Assembly: GCA_030427205.1 (NCBI GenBank)
Contig: JAUHXC010000057.1
Span: 1-53,949 of the forward strand
Length of the DNA stretch: 53,949 nucleotides
Source of the DNA: a bacterium
GTDB lineage: Bacteria; Myxococcota_A; Bradymonadia; UBA7976; UBA1532
Direction of reading: 5' to 3'
In this document: piece after piece, positions 6,712 to 15,737 of the stretch
Position numbering within the stretch: the stretch's first letter is position 1
Layout: each line of letters opens with the position of its first letter
Made by a program: the position numbers and the translations under genes
The notes under the pieces: generated by a model
Seen by the model: the letters and a program-made list of their open reading frames with translations, nothing else
Databases searched by the model: none
What the model was told of the DNA's origin: nothing

Positions 6712-9543
6712 ATGAGGATCGCATGCTTGACGGCCATAGCGGTGGCCGTTTTCGGTTGCGGTGGCGCTGACGAAGAGCAGGGGGGCGCCGGCGGCGAGGC
6801 CGGCGGCGGCCGGGACGCCGGCGTCCTCGTCGACGGCGCCACCATCGGCCTCGACGCGGGGGCGGGGGGCCCGGACATCCTACGCGAGTGCGAGGACGGC
6901 GACGAGCGCCCCTGCGGCAGCGACGAGGGCGCCTGCCAGATGGGGGTGCAGGTGTGCCGCCAGGGGCTCTTCGGCGCGGCGTGCGAGGGCGAGGTGGCCC
7001 CGATCGACGAGCTGTGCAACGAGCTCGACGACGACTGCGACGGCCGCGCCGACGAGGGCTACAACCTCGGCCGCTCGTGCAAGGCGCTCAACGATCGCAA
7101 CGTCGAGGTCGACGGGCTGACCGCCTGCGATCTCGAGACGGGCATGGTGGTCTGTATCGAGATCGAGGGCTGTGAGGTCGACAACGACAGCGACGGCGTC
7201 ACCGCGTGCACCGACTGCGACGATGACGACCCGGACAATACGCCGGGCGCGCGCGAGCTGTGCGACGGCCGGGACAACGACTGCGACGGCTCGGTGGACG
7301 AGATCTACGCCGATCTGGAGTCGCTGTGCTACGTCGGCGACGGCGAGTGCCGCCGGGCGGGTACGGTGGTCTGCGCCGCGGACGGCCTGGGCACGGTGTG
7401 CGACGCCGAGGTGGGCGCGGCCGATCCGATCGAGATCTGCGGCGACGACGCCGATAACGACTGCGACGGGCTGGTGGACGAGGGCTTCCCGCTCGGCGAC
7501 GCGTGCCGGGTGGGCAATGGCGTCTGCGAGGTGGACGGGGTGCTCGTCTGCGATCAGGCGCGCACCGGGGTGATCTGCCAGGGCGACGTGCCCGCGCCGC
7601 CGAGCCCGGAGCGCTGCGGCACGGGGCTCGACGAGGACTGCGACGGCGCGGTGGACGAGGGCTTCGACGACGGCAACGCCTGCGTGGCGGGCGTCGGCGC
7701 CTGCCTGCAGCGGGGGCGCATGGTGTGCAATGAAGCGGGCAACGGCACCGAGTGCGACGCGGTGCCCACCGCCCCGGGCCTCGAGCTGTGCGGCGACGCG
7801 ACGGACAACGACTGCGACGGCGAGACCGACGAGCTCGCCGAGCTGGGCGAGCCGTGCACCGCGGGCGTCGGCGAGTGTCGCCGCGAGGGCGAGATGGTCT
7901 GCGGGGCCAACGGTCAGGCGGTGTGCGGCGCGGTGCCGGGTGATCCGGCGGACGAGCTGTGCGACGGGCGCGATCAGGACTGCGACGGGCGCAACGACGA
8001 GGGCTTCGACCTGGGCGCGGTGTGCTTCGAGGGGGTGGGGGAGTGCCGCGCCGAGGGCCGGCGGGTCTGCCACGCCGACGCCCAGCGCGCCGAGTGCTCG
8101 GCCCAGCCGCGGGCGCCGCGGGACGAGCGCTGTGACGACCTGGACAACGACTGCGACGGCCGCATGGACGAGGGCTTCGGCCTCGGCGGGCCGTGCAACG
8201 AGGGCTTCGGCCTGTGCGTGGCCGACGGGCGGGTGATCTGCGGCCCCGACGGCGAGGCGGCCTGCGACGCGGTGCCCGCCGAGCCGCAGGAGGAGACCTG
8301 CGACCGCATCGACAACGACTGCGACGGCGGGGTCGACGAGGTCGGGCTGTATCTCTACGACGACCCGCTCAACTGCGGCATGTGCGGCAACGTCTGCCCC
8401 GGCGAGGACGCCATCTGCCAGGACGCCAACTGCTATCGGGTCTACTACGTGTCGCCGGACGGCTCGAACGTGCTCGGCGACGGCGGCCCGGAGAGCCCGT
8501 GGCGCTCGATCACCCACGCGGTGACCAACGCCGAGGGGCCGCTGGTGATCATCCGCGTGCGCCCGGGCACCTACGGCCCGGACAACGACCTGCTGCCCAC
8601 CGAGAACGAGGCCTGGCCGGTGCCTCTGCGCGACGGGCTGCAGATCGTGGGGCTCGGCGAGGGCTTCGACCGGGCGTCGGAGGTCGAGCTGCGCGGCGAG
8701 GGCGATCAGCCGTTCTTCACCCTGGACAACCTGGGCCTGCTGCCGGTGCGGCTCGAGGCGCTGGCCTTCGTCGACGGCGGCTCGGTCGTGCGCATGGTGC
8801 AGAGCGAGGCGTCGCTCTACGACCTGCTGGTGCAGGACAAGTCGGCGGTCTCGGCGTCGTTCGTCGATCTGCGCGAGGACTCGTCGGTGCTCATCGAGCG
8901 CAGCCGCGTATTGCGCTCGGGCTCGCGCTCGAGCTGCGCCATCTGGAGCAACGCCTCGGCGGTGACGATCATCCGCAGCACCTTCGTCGAGAACCGGCGC
9001 AACGACGCCGACACCGTGCTGTGCCTCTTCGGCAACTCGGAGGGCGAGGTGGTCAACAGCGCCTTCGTCGGCAATCAGGGCTACGCGATCACCGCCTGGG
9101 TCAACCGGGCGCCGCTGCGCATCGTCCACAGCTCGTTCGGCGAGAACTCCCAGGCGGCGGTGCGGCTGGTCGGCAGCCAGGCGTTCATCGCCAACAGCCT
9201 CTTCGCGTGGAACGGCAACTACGGCATCCAGACGGACGAGGTGGTGACCCCCGACGACGTCGAGCTGCGCGGCAGCCTGTTTCACGGGCACACCAATACC
9301 GCCTGGTTTCGCGGCAACCGGGGCAACATCGACATCAACGGCCCGGGCGGGTCGGAGGACAACATCGGCGGCGATCCGCTGGTGTTCAGCCGCATCCAGT
9401 TCAACCTGCGGCTGCGGGAGGGCTCGCCGGCCATCGACGCCGCCGACCCGGCGGTCACCGCCGAGTGGGCCATCGAGTTCGACAACGACGGCAGCATCCG
9501 CGACGGCGCGCCCGACATCGGCGCGTTCGAGTTCCGCCGGTAG
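6712..9543 (+). CDS. Lipoprotein with MopE-like metal-binding repeats and a beta-helix domain
   Basis: A 943-residue lipoprotein (MRIACLTAIAVAVFGCGG, lipobox FGC) started at the ATG that follows GAGAGGA. After a Gly/Asp-rich linker, residues about 100-545 hold eight copies of a Cys-containing unit built around ELCNxxDxDCDGxxDEG. This is the putative metal-binding motif named after MopE. A short Cys cluster CGMCGNVCPGEDAIC follows, of a kind common in myxobacterial lipoproteins. From about residue 577 (YYVSPDGSN, WRSITHAV) to the end the protein reads as a right-handed parallel beta-helix closing with SPAIDAADP and DIGAFEF, as in DUF1565/choice-of-anchor Q proteins. It is probably surface-exposed. 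Metal or calcium binding is inferred from the repeats; the role is unknown. Confidence 0.85.
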   Translation: MRIACLTAIAVAVFGCGGADEEQGGAGGEAGGGRDAGVLVDGATIGLDAGAGGPDILRECEDGDERPCGSDEGACQMGVQVCRQGLFGAACEGEVAPIDELCNELDDDCDGRADEGYNLGRSCKALNDRNVEVDGLTACDLETGMVVCIEIEGCEVDNDSDGVTACTDCDDDDPDNTPGARELCDGRDNDCDGSVDEIYADLESLCYVGDGECRRAGTVVCAADGLGTVCDAEVGAADPIEICGDDADNDCDGLVDEGFPLGDACRVGNGVCEVDGVLVCDQARTGVICQGDVPAPPSPERCGTGLDEDCDGAVDEGFDDGNACVAGVGACLQRGRMVCNEAGNGTECDAVPTAPGLELCGDATDNDCDGETDELAELGEPCTAGVGECRREGEMVCGANGQAVCGAVPGDPADELCDGRDQDCDGRNDEGFDLGAVCFEGVGECRAEGRRVCHADAQRAECSAQPRAPRDERCDDLDNDCDGRMDEGFGLGGPCNEGFGLCVADGRVICGPDGEAACDAVPAEPQEETCDRIDNDCDGGVDEVGLYLYDDPLNCGMCGNVCPGEDAICQDANCYRVYYVSPDGSNVLGDGGPESPWRSITHAVTNAEGPLVIIRVRPGTYGPDNDLLPTENEAWPVPLRDGLQIVGLGEGFDRASEVELRGEGDQPFFTLDNLGLLPVRLEALAFVDGGSVVRMVQSEASLYDLLVQDKSAVSASFVDLREDSSVLIERSRVLRSGSRSSCAIWSNASAVTIIRSTFVENRRNDADTVLCLFGNSEGEVVNSAFVGNQGYAITAWVNRAPLRIVHSSFGENSQAAVRLVGSQAFIANSLFAWNGNYGIQTDEVVTPDDVELRGSLFHGHTNTAWFRGNRGNIDINGPGGSEDNIGGDPLVFSRIQFNLRLREGSPAIDAADPAVTAEWAIEFDNDGSIRDGAPDIGAFEFRR
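7012..8342 (+). repeat. Eight in-gene MopE-like repeats
   Basis: Eight units of roughly 60-75 codons recur within the lipoprotein, each containing a DNDCDG or DDDCDG core followed by DEG. Conservation is at protein level with diverged DNA, so this is an old protein repeat rather than a recent tandem duplication. Confidence 0.8.
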
Positions 9544-9546
9544 GGA

Positions 9547-12024
9547 CTACTGAGTCAGCACCGTGATGCTGTAGGGCCCGATGGCGGCGTTGGCGTTGAA
9601 GGTCGAGGCGACGATCACCACCGCGCCATCGGCCGGGATGGGCAGGTCGACGATCTGGCTGCCGAGGGTCGAGCCGAAGTCGTCGTCGCCGCCGCCGCAG
9701 CGGTCGGGCTCCGCCTGCGGGTCGAGCGGCAGGCCGTCGGTGAACCAGTGCAGGTAGCCGTCGGCTTGCCACTCGGCGGTGACGGTCACGAGAATCTCCG
9801 CGGCGGTCGGGTTCTGGATCTCGAACAGGTCGTAGTGGTGGTCGACCTGATCGTCGGCCGCGCCGCACAGCGAACGCCGGGCCCAGAGCGGGTCGTCGGC
9901 GTCGATCGAGCCGGCGAGCGTGATCTCGCCGCCGGGCCCCGCCGCCACCCGCTGGTCGGCGACGGTGGCCACCTCGATGGCGTAGGGGCCGATGAAGGCG
10001 CCCGCGCTGTACGTCGAGGCGACCAGGGTGAAGGTGCCGCCCGCCGGGATGACGAGCCGCAGCTCGCTGGCGCCGATGCCGGCCCCCAGCGCGTCGTCGT
10101 TTCCGCCGATGCAGCCGCCGAGGTCGTCGGGGTCGAACGGGTCGCCGAAGGCGTGCAGGTAGCCGTCGCCGTCCCACGCCGCGTAGATGTCGATGATCTG
10201 CGGCGCGCCGGTCTGGTTGGTGATGCGGTGCGTGCGATAGGGGTGCCCGGCGTCGCCCGGGGCGCAGACCGCCGAGGGGCGGGCCCAGAGCGGGCTGGCT
10301 GCGTCGATGTTGCCCTCGAGGTCGATCGAGCCACCCGGCGCGGCGATGGGCACCGCCTCGCCCGGCGGCGCGCAGCGCGGGTCGGCGGCGCAGTCGGGGT
10401 CGGCGCAGTCGGCGAGGCCGTCACCGTCTTCGTCGCCGACCACGTCGCAGCGCTCGGCGGGCGGCGCGCAGAACGGGTGGTCGGCGCAGTCGGCGTCGTC
10501 GCAGTCGGCCGCGCCGTCGCGGTCTTCGTCGCCGATGACGTCGCAGATCTCGGGCCCGACCGGCTCGCAGGCGGGGTGGCCGTCGCAGTCCGGGTCGTCG
10601 CAGTCGGCGCGGCCGTCGCCGTCCTCGTCGCCCGGCTGGTCGCAGATCTCCGGGTCGGGGGCGCAGGCGGGGTGCCCGTCGCAATCGGGGTCGGCGCAGT
10701 CGCTGAGGCCGTCGCCGTCTTCGTCCCCCGGCTGGTTGCAGATCTCGGCGTCGGGCGGGCAGGCGGGGTGGCCCTCGCAGTCGGGATCGGCGCAGTCGGC
10801 GCGGCCGTCTCCGTCTTCGTCCCCCGGCGCGGCGCAGTCTTCGGCGAGGTCGCAGTTCGGCGCGTCGGCGCAGTCGGGGTCGGCGCAGTCGGGGCGGCCG
10901 TCGCCGTCTTCGTCCCCCGGCTGGTCGCAGATCTCTTCGCGGGCCTGGCAGTTGGGGTGGCCGACGCAGTCGTCGTCGAGGCAGTCGGGGCGGCCGTCGC
11001 CGTCTTCGTCGCCGACCTGATCGCAGATCTCTTCGGGGGCCTGGCAGTTGGGGTGATCGGCGCAGTCGTCGTCGAGGCAGTCGGGGCGGCCGTCGCCGTC
11101 TTCGTCGCCGGGCACGTCGCAGGCCTCGTCGGGCGGCGGGCCGCACATCGGGTGGCCGGCGCAGTCGGTGTCGAGGCAGTCGGGGCGGCCGTCGCCGTCT
11201 TCGTCGCCCTGCTGATCGCAGATCTCGGTGGGCAGGCAGGCGGCGAAGCCGGCGCAGTCGTCGTCGTCGCAGTCGGCGGCGCCGTCGCCGTCCTCGTCGC
11301 CCGGCTGGTCGCAGATCTCCAGATCGGGCGCCCGGCAGTCTTCGAAGTCGGCGCAGTCGAGGTCGTCGCAGTCGGCGCGGCCGTCGCCGTCCTCGTCGCC
11401 GGGCGTCGCGCAGTCTTCGGGGTCGCCCATGCACTCGGGGCTGCCGACGCAGTCGTCGTCGGCGCAGTCGGCGTCGCCGTCGCCGTCGTCGTCCACCCCG
11501 TCGTTGCAGCCGAGCTCCTGCTCGGGGCAGTCGGTCTCTTCGTCGCTGATGCCGTCGCAGTCGTCGTCGATGCCGTTGCACAGCTCGTCGGCCGGACGCC
11601 CCGGCAGGGCCCCGCAGACCACGCCGCGGCCGTTCTCGGCGCAGACGTTCTCCCCGACCGCCTGGCAGAAACCCCGACCCGCGGCGCATCGCTGCCCGAT
11701 GCCGGCGAAGTCCTCGTCGGTCATGCCGTCGCAGTCGTCGTCCTGGCCGTTGCACAGCTCGGTGACGGTGTCGCAGGGGCCCCACTCGCCGCCGATGCAG
11801 ACCTGCAGCCCGGTGCAGCCGACGTCGGCCTCGCACGCGCGGGTCTGGCCGCCGTTGCAGGTGCCCATCGGCCCGCGATCGGGGATCGGCGGGATGTCGA
11901 GCCCGCCGTCGCCGGGCAACCTGGAGGCATCCGGTGTCGGCTCACCGCCCTCGTCGACGGTGCCTTGCGCACACCCGGTCAACGCGATCGCCGCCCCGAT
12001 CAGCACCCAAAGAGTCCTACCCAT
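9547..12024 (-). CDS. Lipoprotein with GDEDGDG repeats and twin C-terminal beta modules
   Basis: An 825-residue lipoprotein (MGRTLWVLIGAAIALTGC, lipobox LTGC); the chosen ATG follows GAGGACGAG. Residues about 75-160 contain two MopE-like units (ELCNGQDDDCDG, ELCNGIDDDCDG). Residues about 170-550 are a run of about 12 units of ~31 residues with the pattern ICDxxGDEDGDGxxDCxDxDC, ideal for calcium or other cation binding. The C-terminus holds two related ~125-residue beta modules (LWARPSAVC and LWARRSLCG; DGYLHAFGDP and DGYLHWFTD) similar in layout to PPC-type domains. Its stop lies three bases from that of the convergent MopE-repeat gene. Function is unknown; a surface stalk presenting the end modules is inference. 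Confidence 0.82.
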   Translation of the reverse strand: MGRTLWVLIGAAIALTGCAQGTVDEGGEPTPDASRLPGDGGLDIPPIPDRGPMGTCNGGQTRACEADVGCTGLQVCIGGEWGPCDTVTELCNGQDDDCDGMTDEDFAGIGQRCAAGRGFCQAVGENVCAENGRGVVCGALPGRPADELCNGIDDDCDGISDEETDCPEQELGCNDGVDDDGDGDADCADDDCVGSPECMGDPEDCATPGDEDGDGRADCDDLDCADFEDCRAPDLEICDQPGDEDGDGAADCDDDDCAGFAACLPTEICDQQGDEDGDGRPDCLDTDCAGHPMCGPPPDEACDVPGDEDGDGRPDCLDDDCADHPNCQAPEEICDQVGDEDGDGRPDCLDDDCVGHPNCQAREEICDQPGDEDGDGRPDCADPDCADAPNCDLAEDCAAPGDEDGDGRADCADPDCEGHPACPPDAEICNQPGDEDGDGLSDCADPDCDGHPACAPDPEICDQPGDEDGDGRADCDDPDCDGHPACEPVGPEICDVIGDEDRDGAADCDDADCADHPFCAPPAERCDVVGDEDGDGLADCADPDCAADPRCAPPGEAVPIAAPGGSIDLEGNIDAASPLWARPSAVCAPGDAGHPYRTHRITNQTGAPQIIDIYAAWDGDGYLHAFGDPFDPDDLGGCIGGNDDALGAGIGASELRLVIPAGGTFTLVASTYSAGAFIGPYAIEVATVADQRVAAGPGGEITLAGSIDADDPLWARRSLCGAADDQVDHHYDLFEIQNPTAAEILVTVTAEWQADGYLHWFTDGLPLDPQAEPDRCGGGDDDFGSTLGSQIVDLPIPADGAVVIVASTFNANAAIGPYSITVLTQ
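10390..11515 (-). repeat. Tandem ~93-bp coding repeats (GDEDGDG type)
   Basis: About twelve units, eleven with the core GDEDGDG or GDEDRDG and one degenerate (DDDGDGDADC). The DNA units are highly alike (GTCGCCGTCTTCGTC recurs), so unequal crossing-over could change the copy number between strains. Confidence 0.85.
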
Positions 12025-12060
12025 CTCGTCCTCGCCGCGCCGCAGAAACGGCACACGATC

Positions 12061-13566
12061 TCATGGGGCGGGGGTCTGGTACCAGCGGCGGAGCACCGCC
12101 TCGGCCAGCTTGCCCCGCGGGTCGTAGTCGTGCGCGTGGGACGTGCCGCGCTCGTCCTTCTCATAGTACTTCCACCAGTAGACCCCGCGGCACCAGTCGC
12201 CGGCGGTGCACACCCGCATCAGCGCGTCGTAGGCCTGGGCCTGCAGCGCGGTGTCGATCTGCTCGCTGCCGTCGGGCCACTTCCACGGCTTGCGCGTCGC
12301 GCCGACCACCGACGGGTAGCCGGCCTCGGTGAAGACGATCGGCTTGCCGTGCTGCTCCGCCAGCGCCTTCATCCAGGCGACGTAGGGCAGCCAGCCCAGG
12401 CGCAGATCGGCCCCGCCGGGCAGGGTCGCGTCGCCGACGTCGAAGTAGGCGTCGATGCCGATGACGTCCAGCTCGCCCCAGAAGCCCACGTGGCGCGCCT
12501 CGTGGTTGCCGTCGGCGGCGTAGGTCAACAGCCCCGGGTAGACCGCGCGCACCCGCCGGATGATGCGCCGCCAGGCGTCGGTGTGGCCCTTGGTGGCCTC
12601 GACGTACTCCAGCCCGATGGAGAACATCTCGGCCCCCGCCTCGGCCGCGAGGCGCGCCTCGCGCTCGATGAAGTCGCCATAGTTGGCGAACCACTGGTCC
12701 CAGGTGGCGGCGTCGGGCATGGCGATCGAGCCGCGCCAGCGATTCGAGCCGTCGTAGAACTGCCGGCTCCAGACGTGCGGCTTGACCAGGATCTTGAAGC
12801 CGCGCCGGCGGGCCTCGGCGACGAAGGCGCGCGGCCAGCGGGCGGCGGGCATCGGGCGGATGGCCGGGCCGTTCACCGCCGGTTGCTCGGCGAAGGTCAG
12901 GATCTCGATCCAGTTCACCCCCAGGTCGCGGAAGTGGTCCAGATCGGCCTTCCACTTCTCGGTGTGGGGGTAGGTGCCGTCCCACGAACTGTAGACCACG
13001 CCGCGCTGGAAGCCCGCTGCGGGCCATCTCTCGGGGGCGTGGGCCGAAGTAGCGGCGGCGGGCGCGGCGGCCGCAGCGGCCGGCTGGGGGGCGCTGGGGG
13101 CATCCGTGGCCGCTTCCACCGGTCCGCGCACGGTCAGCCGGGGCACGCGGGGCGAGGTGAACTCCAAGACGCCCACGGCGCCGCCTTTCAGGGCGCCGTG
13201 GGCCGCCGGCAACGGCATCGTCGGGAAGTCGACGGTGGCCCGCTCGCCGGGCATCAGCTGCAGGACCGCCAGCCCGGTGGCGGTGCGGCCGGTGCTCGAG
13301 GTGACGACGCGCAGGCGCTGCACGTCGATCTCGGCGGCGGGCAGCCGCTGGCCCTGCCGGGTGAAGCGCGCGTCGAACGGCTTCACCGGGCGGTCGATGG
13401 CGTCGAGGTTGTGCAGCTCGGCGCGCAGGGTGACGACCCGGGTGGCGGCGTCGAACGCGCCGGAGACCCACTTCACCTGCAATCCGGTCTCGGCGGCGGC
13501 GGGCGCGGCGAGCAGCGCGATCAGGGCGATGAGCGGCGCGGCGGCGAGGGGGCTTCGATGGCGCAT
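12061..13566 (-). CDS. Secreted GH113-like glycoside hydrolase
   Basis: A 501-residue exported protein with signal peptide MRHRSPLAAAPLIALIALLA ending AAA-ETG. GGAGG lies upstream of the ATG. Residues about 25-170 are an N-terminal beta domain, followed by an Ala/Pro linker. From about residue 190 there is a TIM-barrel hydrolase: GVVYSSWDGTYPH, NWIEILTFAEQP, ILVKPHVWS, SIGLEYVEATKGH, DVIGIDAYFDV, IVFTEAGYPS, GVYWWKYYE. The order fits GH113 (beta-mannanase clan GH-A), in which two Glu act; E320 (IGLE) and E414 (FTEAG) are the likely acid/base and nucleophile. GH113 enzymes usually attack beta-mannan, but the substrate here cannot be read from sequence. It points away from the alpha-glucan locus and is probably a separate unit. 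Confidence 0.8.
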   Translation of the reverse strand: MRHRSPLAAAPLIALIALLAAPAAAETGLQVKWVSGAFDAATRVVTLRAELHNLDAIDRPVKPFDARFTRQGQRLPAAEIDVQRLRVVTSSTGRTATGLAVLQLMPGERATVDFPTMPLPAAHGALKGGAVGVLEFTSPRVPRLTVRGPVEAATDAPSAPQPAAAAAAPAAATSAHAPERWPAAGFQRGVVYSSWDGTYPHTEKWKADLDHFRDLGVNWIEILTFAEQPAVNGPAIRPMPAARWPRAFVAEARRRGFKILVKPHVWSRQFYDGSNRWRGSIAMPDAATWDQWFANYGDFIEREARLAAEAGAEMFSIGLEYVEATKGHTDAWRRIIRRVRAVYPGLLTYAADGNHEARHVGFWGELDVIGIDAYFDVGDATLPGGADLRLGWLPYVAWMKALAEQHGKPIVFTEAGYPSVVGATRKPWKWPDGSEQIDTALQAQAYDALMRVCTAGDWCRGVYWWKYYEKDERGTSHAHDYDPRGKLAEAVLRRWYQTPAP

Positions 13567-13612
13567 GGGACCTCCGTCGGGGGCCCCAGGGTACCTGCCG
13601 CCGCCGCGGCTG

Positions 13613-14494
13613 TCAGGGCAGGCAGCCGGCGCAGGCGGGCCAGGGGTCGCCGTCGAGGTCGGCGGTGGCCCGCCCGGCGAAGGGCGAGCCCGAGATGTCG
13701 CCCACCGGCGGCTCGACCATCTCGCCCTCGAGCACGCCGCACACGGTGCCATCGCCGCGCACCGTGCCCAGCAGCCGGACCCGCAGCAGCAGCTCGCCGC
13801 CGAGCTGGTTGGCCGAGGGCGGCACGCGCAGCTCGACGATCGGCGTTTCGAACTCGCCCGCTTCGACCACGAACGGCGGGCTGCGGGTGACGACGCCGGT
13901 GGGCCGGCGGGCGGCGGTGGAGAGGGCCTCGAACGTCAGCGCGACCGCGCCGGCCTCGGCGATGCCGTGGGCCTCGAAGTGGATCGGGAAGCCCTCGAAG
14001 CCGCGGATCTCGACGCCGAGCAGCATGTCGGCGGCGGGCGCGGCCGGCTCGACGCAGCCGCCCGGATCGGGCCCGCGGTCCGGCGGCATGACGACCACCA
14101 CGTCGCTGTCGACCGGCGGCGCGGCGTCGGGCGTGGCGTCGACGATGCGGATCGGCTCGGCGTCTTCGACCACGCCGAGGTCGAGCGGCGCGGGCGTCTC
14201 GAGGACCTCGGCGTCTTCGTCGGCGTCGACGGGGGAGGGGCGATCGACGCAGACCCCGTCGGCGCCGCACACCTCGTCCCGCAGGCAGTCTTCGGCACCG
14301 TCGCACGATGCGCGGCAGGCGTAGGCGGTGCCGTTGGCCACCGCGACGCACGAAAAACCCGCGGCGCAGGCGTCGTCGGCGTCGCGACAGTCACCGCCGC
14401 CGCCGCCGCCGGTCGCGACGCAGGCACCGAGCATGAGCAGACCGCCCAGAGCCCCGGCCCACGCGGCGCGCGTCCCGTTTCGTCGTGCTTTCAT
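13613..14494 (-). CDS. Cysteine-rich lipoprotein of unknown function
   Basis: A 293-residue lipoprotein: MKARRNGTRAAWAGALGG, lipobox LGAC, then a Gly run. Residues about 35-85 contain regularly spaced Cys (CRDADDAC, CRASCDGAEDC, DEVCGADGVC), a small disulphide-rich module found often in myxobacterial lipoproteins. An acidic Pro/Asp linker follows, and a beta-rich C-terminal domain (VEIRGFEGFPIHFEAHG, GEFETPIVELRVPP) that ends with DLDGDPWPACAGC. GGAGG stands before the ATG. It lies 46 bases upstream of the GH113-like gene on the same strand and may be co-transcribed with it. No enzyme motif is visible. Confidence 0.72.
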   Translation of the reverse strand: MKARRNGTRAAWAGALGGLLMLGACVATGGGGGGDCRDADDACAAGFSCVAVANGTAYACRASCDGAEDCLRDEVCGADGVCVDRPSPVDADEDAEVLETPAPLDLGVVEDAEPIRIVDATPDAAPPVDSDVVVVMPPDRGPDPGGCVEPAAPAADMLLGVEIRGFEGFPIHFEAHGIAEAGAVALTFEALSTAARRPTGVVTRSPPFVVEAGEFETPIVELRVPPSANQLGGELLLRVRLLGTVRGDGTVCGVLEGEMVEPPVGDISGSPFAGRATADLDGDPWPACAGCLP

Positions 14495-14671
14495 GGCGCA
14501 CCTCCTCGGCGAATCGGCGGAGGCTTACTCCATCGTCGCGGCGGATGCCAGAGGGCTCGACGGCGCGCCGACCGGGCGCGCCCGACCGCCGCCGGAACGT
14601 CAGGGGCGTGGTCCCGCGACCGGCGCTGTGCAACAGCCCGGTGACCAAACAAAGCCGGATCCGAGAAGAAC

Positions 14672-14701
14672 TTGAAAAATCCAGTCGGAGTGGCCTATTT
14701 G
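14672..14701 (+). promoter_or_regulatory. Candidate promoter of the alpha-glucan locus
   Basis: TTGAAA (14672-14677) is followed after 17-18 bases by CTATTTG (14695-14701), in an AT-rich island about 77 bases before the first gene of the locus. The -35 is good and the -10 (TATTTG) is weak, which would fit an activated promoter. Confidence 0.45.
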
Positions 14702-14706
14702 ACTGG
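14681..14706. promoter_or_regulatory. Inverted repeat over the -10 region
   Basis: CCAGTC (14681-14686) and GACTGG (14701-14706) form a 6-bp inverted repeat with a 14-base centre, overlapping the candidate -10. Its position suits a repressor or activator site for the alpha-glucan genes. The arms are short, so chance is possible. Confidence 0.35.
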
Positions 14707-14777
14707 AAATCCCGTCAGGAACTCAGTTGCGCGTGACGTCGCGCCCGAAGCCTCGACCCGGTCGCCCGGAGGACCCC

Positions 14778-15647
14778 ATGAAGCCCCACGCCCGCCTCGC
14801 CGAAATCTGCATGCTGGGCGGCGCCGCCGTCGCGTTGTCGGCCTGCGGTGGCGGGCAGGTCAAGCCCGACGTGCCGGGGGCGGTCTCGCTGGCCGATCCG
14901 GCCAAGGACGACAACGGGCCGGGCAACTACATCTACCCCACCGATCAGGTCTACAAGCCGGGCAGCTTCGACCTGCGCAGCTTCGAGGTGATCCCGAAGG
15001 GCGACACCGTCGAGTTCCGCGTCGGCGTCGGCAGCCGCATCGAAGACCCGTGGGGCAGCAAGGACTGGGGCGGCAATGGCTTCTCGCTGCAGATGGCCTT
15101 CATCCACATCGACACCACGCCCGGCGCGGGCGTGACCACGGCGATGCCCGGGGTCAACGTGCGCTTCGCCGACGATCAGGCGTGGGACAAGGTCGTCATC
15201 ATCAGCCCGCAGGGCCCGACCCGGGTCAACAGCGAGGTCGAGGCCAAGGCCGCCGACGTCAAGGATCGGGTCATCGTGCCCAAGGTCACCCGCGCCTCGG
15301 GCAAGACGCTCATCGCGGTGGTCGACGCGGCCGACCTGGGCGGCGCGCCCAGCGACGCGTGGGGCTATCAGGTGCTGATGCAGTCCAACGAGGGCTTCCC
15401 GGCCAAGACCGATCTGCTGACCCGCAAGGTCAACGAGTTCGAGGGCCAGCACCGCTTCGGCGGCGGCAGCGACTACGACAACGACCCGCACGTCATCGAC
15501 ATGCTCGCCGGCAAGGCCGCTGGCGGCGACGACGAGAAGGCCGCGCAGCACACGGCCCTCGGCAAGTTCAACAAAGAGACCCAGGAGCCCACCGCCGCCG
15601 ATCTGGCGGAGGTGCCGATGATCTACCCCGGCAAGGCCGCGCAGTGA
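14778..15647 (+). CDS. Lipoprotein: glucodextranase C-terminal-type (DOMON-like) module
   Basis: A 289-residue lipoprotein (MKPHARLAEICMLGGAAVAL, lipobox LSAC), started at the ATG behind CGGAGGA. Almost the whole mature protein matches the style of the C-terminal module of glucodextranase and archaeal amylopullulanases: SLADPAKDDNGPGNYIYPT, KPGSFDLRSFEVIPKGD, MAFIHIDTTPGAG, and DPHVIDML near the end. In known enzymes this module is fused to the catalytic domain and thought to bind carbohydrate or the cell surface; here it stands alone. It is the first gene of the alpha-glucan locus and a paralogue of the protein encoded at 20255. A likely job is holding alpha-glucan at the membrane near the barrel and the hydrolases. 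Confidence 0.78.
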   Translation: MKPHARLAEICMLGGAAVALSACGGGQVKPDVPGAVSLADPAKDDNGPGNYIYPTDQVYKPGSFDLRSFEVIPKGDTVEFRVGVGSRIEDPWGSKDWGGNGFSLQMAFIHIDTTPGAGVTTAMPGVNVRFADDQAWDKVVIISPQGPTRVNSEVEAKAADVKDRVIVPKVTRASGKTLIAVVDAADLGGAPSDAWGYQVLMQSNEGFPAKTDLLTRKVNEFEGQHRFGGGSDYDNDPHVIDMLAGKAAGGDDEKAAQHTALGKFNKETQEPTAADLAEVPMIYPGKAAQ

Positions 15648-15737
15648 GCGCGGGTGCACGGATCAATCGGGTGAGCTGAGAGCCACCATCGCCCCGCTGT
15701 CCACCCGGACGGATACGGGGCACTCGGAGGAGCCGCG

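Noticed and set aside
10390..11515. Regular ~93-bp repeats considered as a CRISPR array
   Set aside because: The unit is continuous coding sequence with no unique spacers and translates into calcium-loop repeats.
9748..13890. Very long plus-strand open frame (about 1380 codons) opposite two minus-strand genes
   Set aside because: Val/Ala/Gly/Arg-rich composition without domains. It lies antisense to clear genes with signal peptides, motifs and ribosome-binding sites, and arises from high-GC codon bias.
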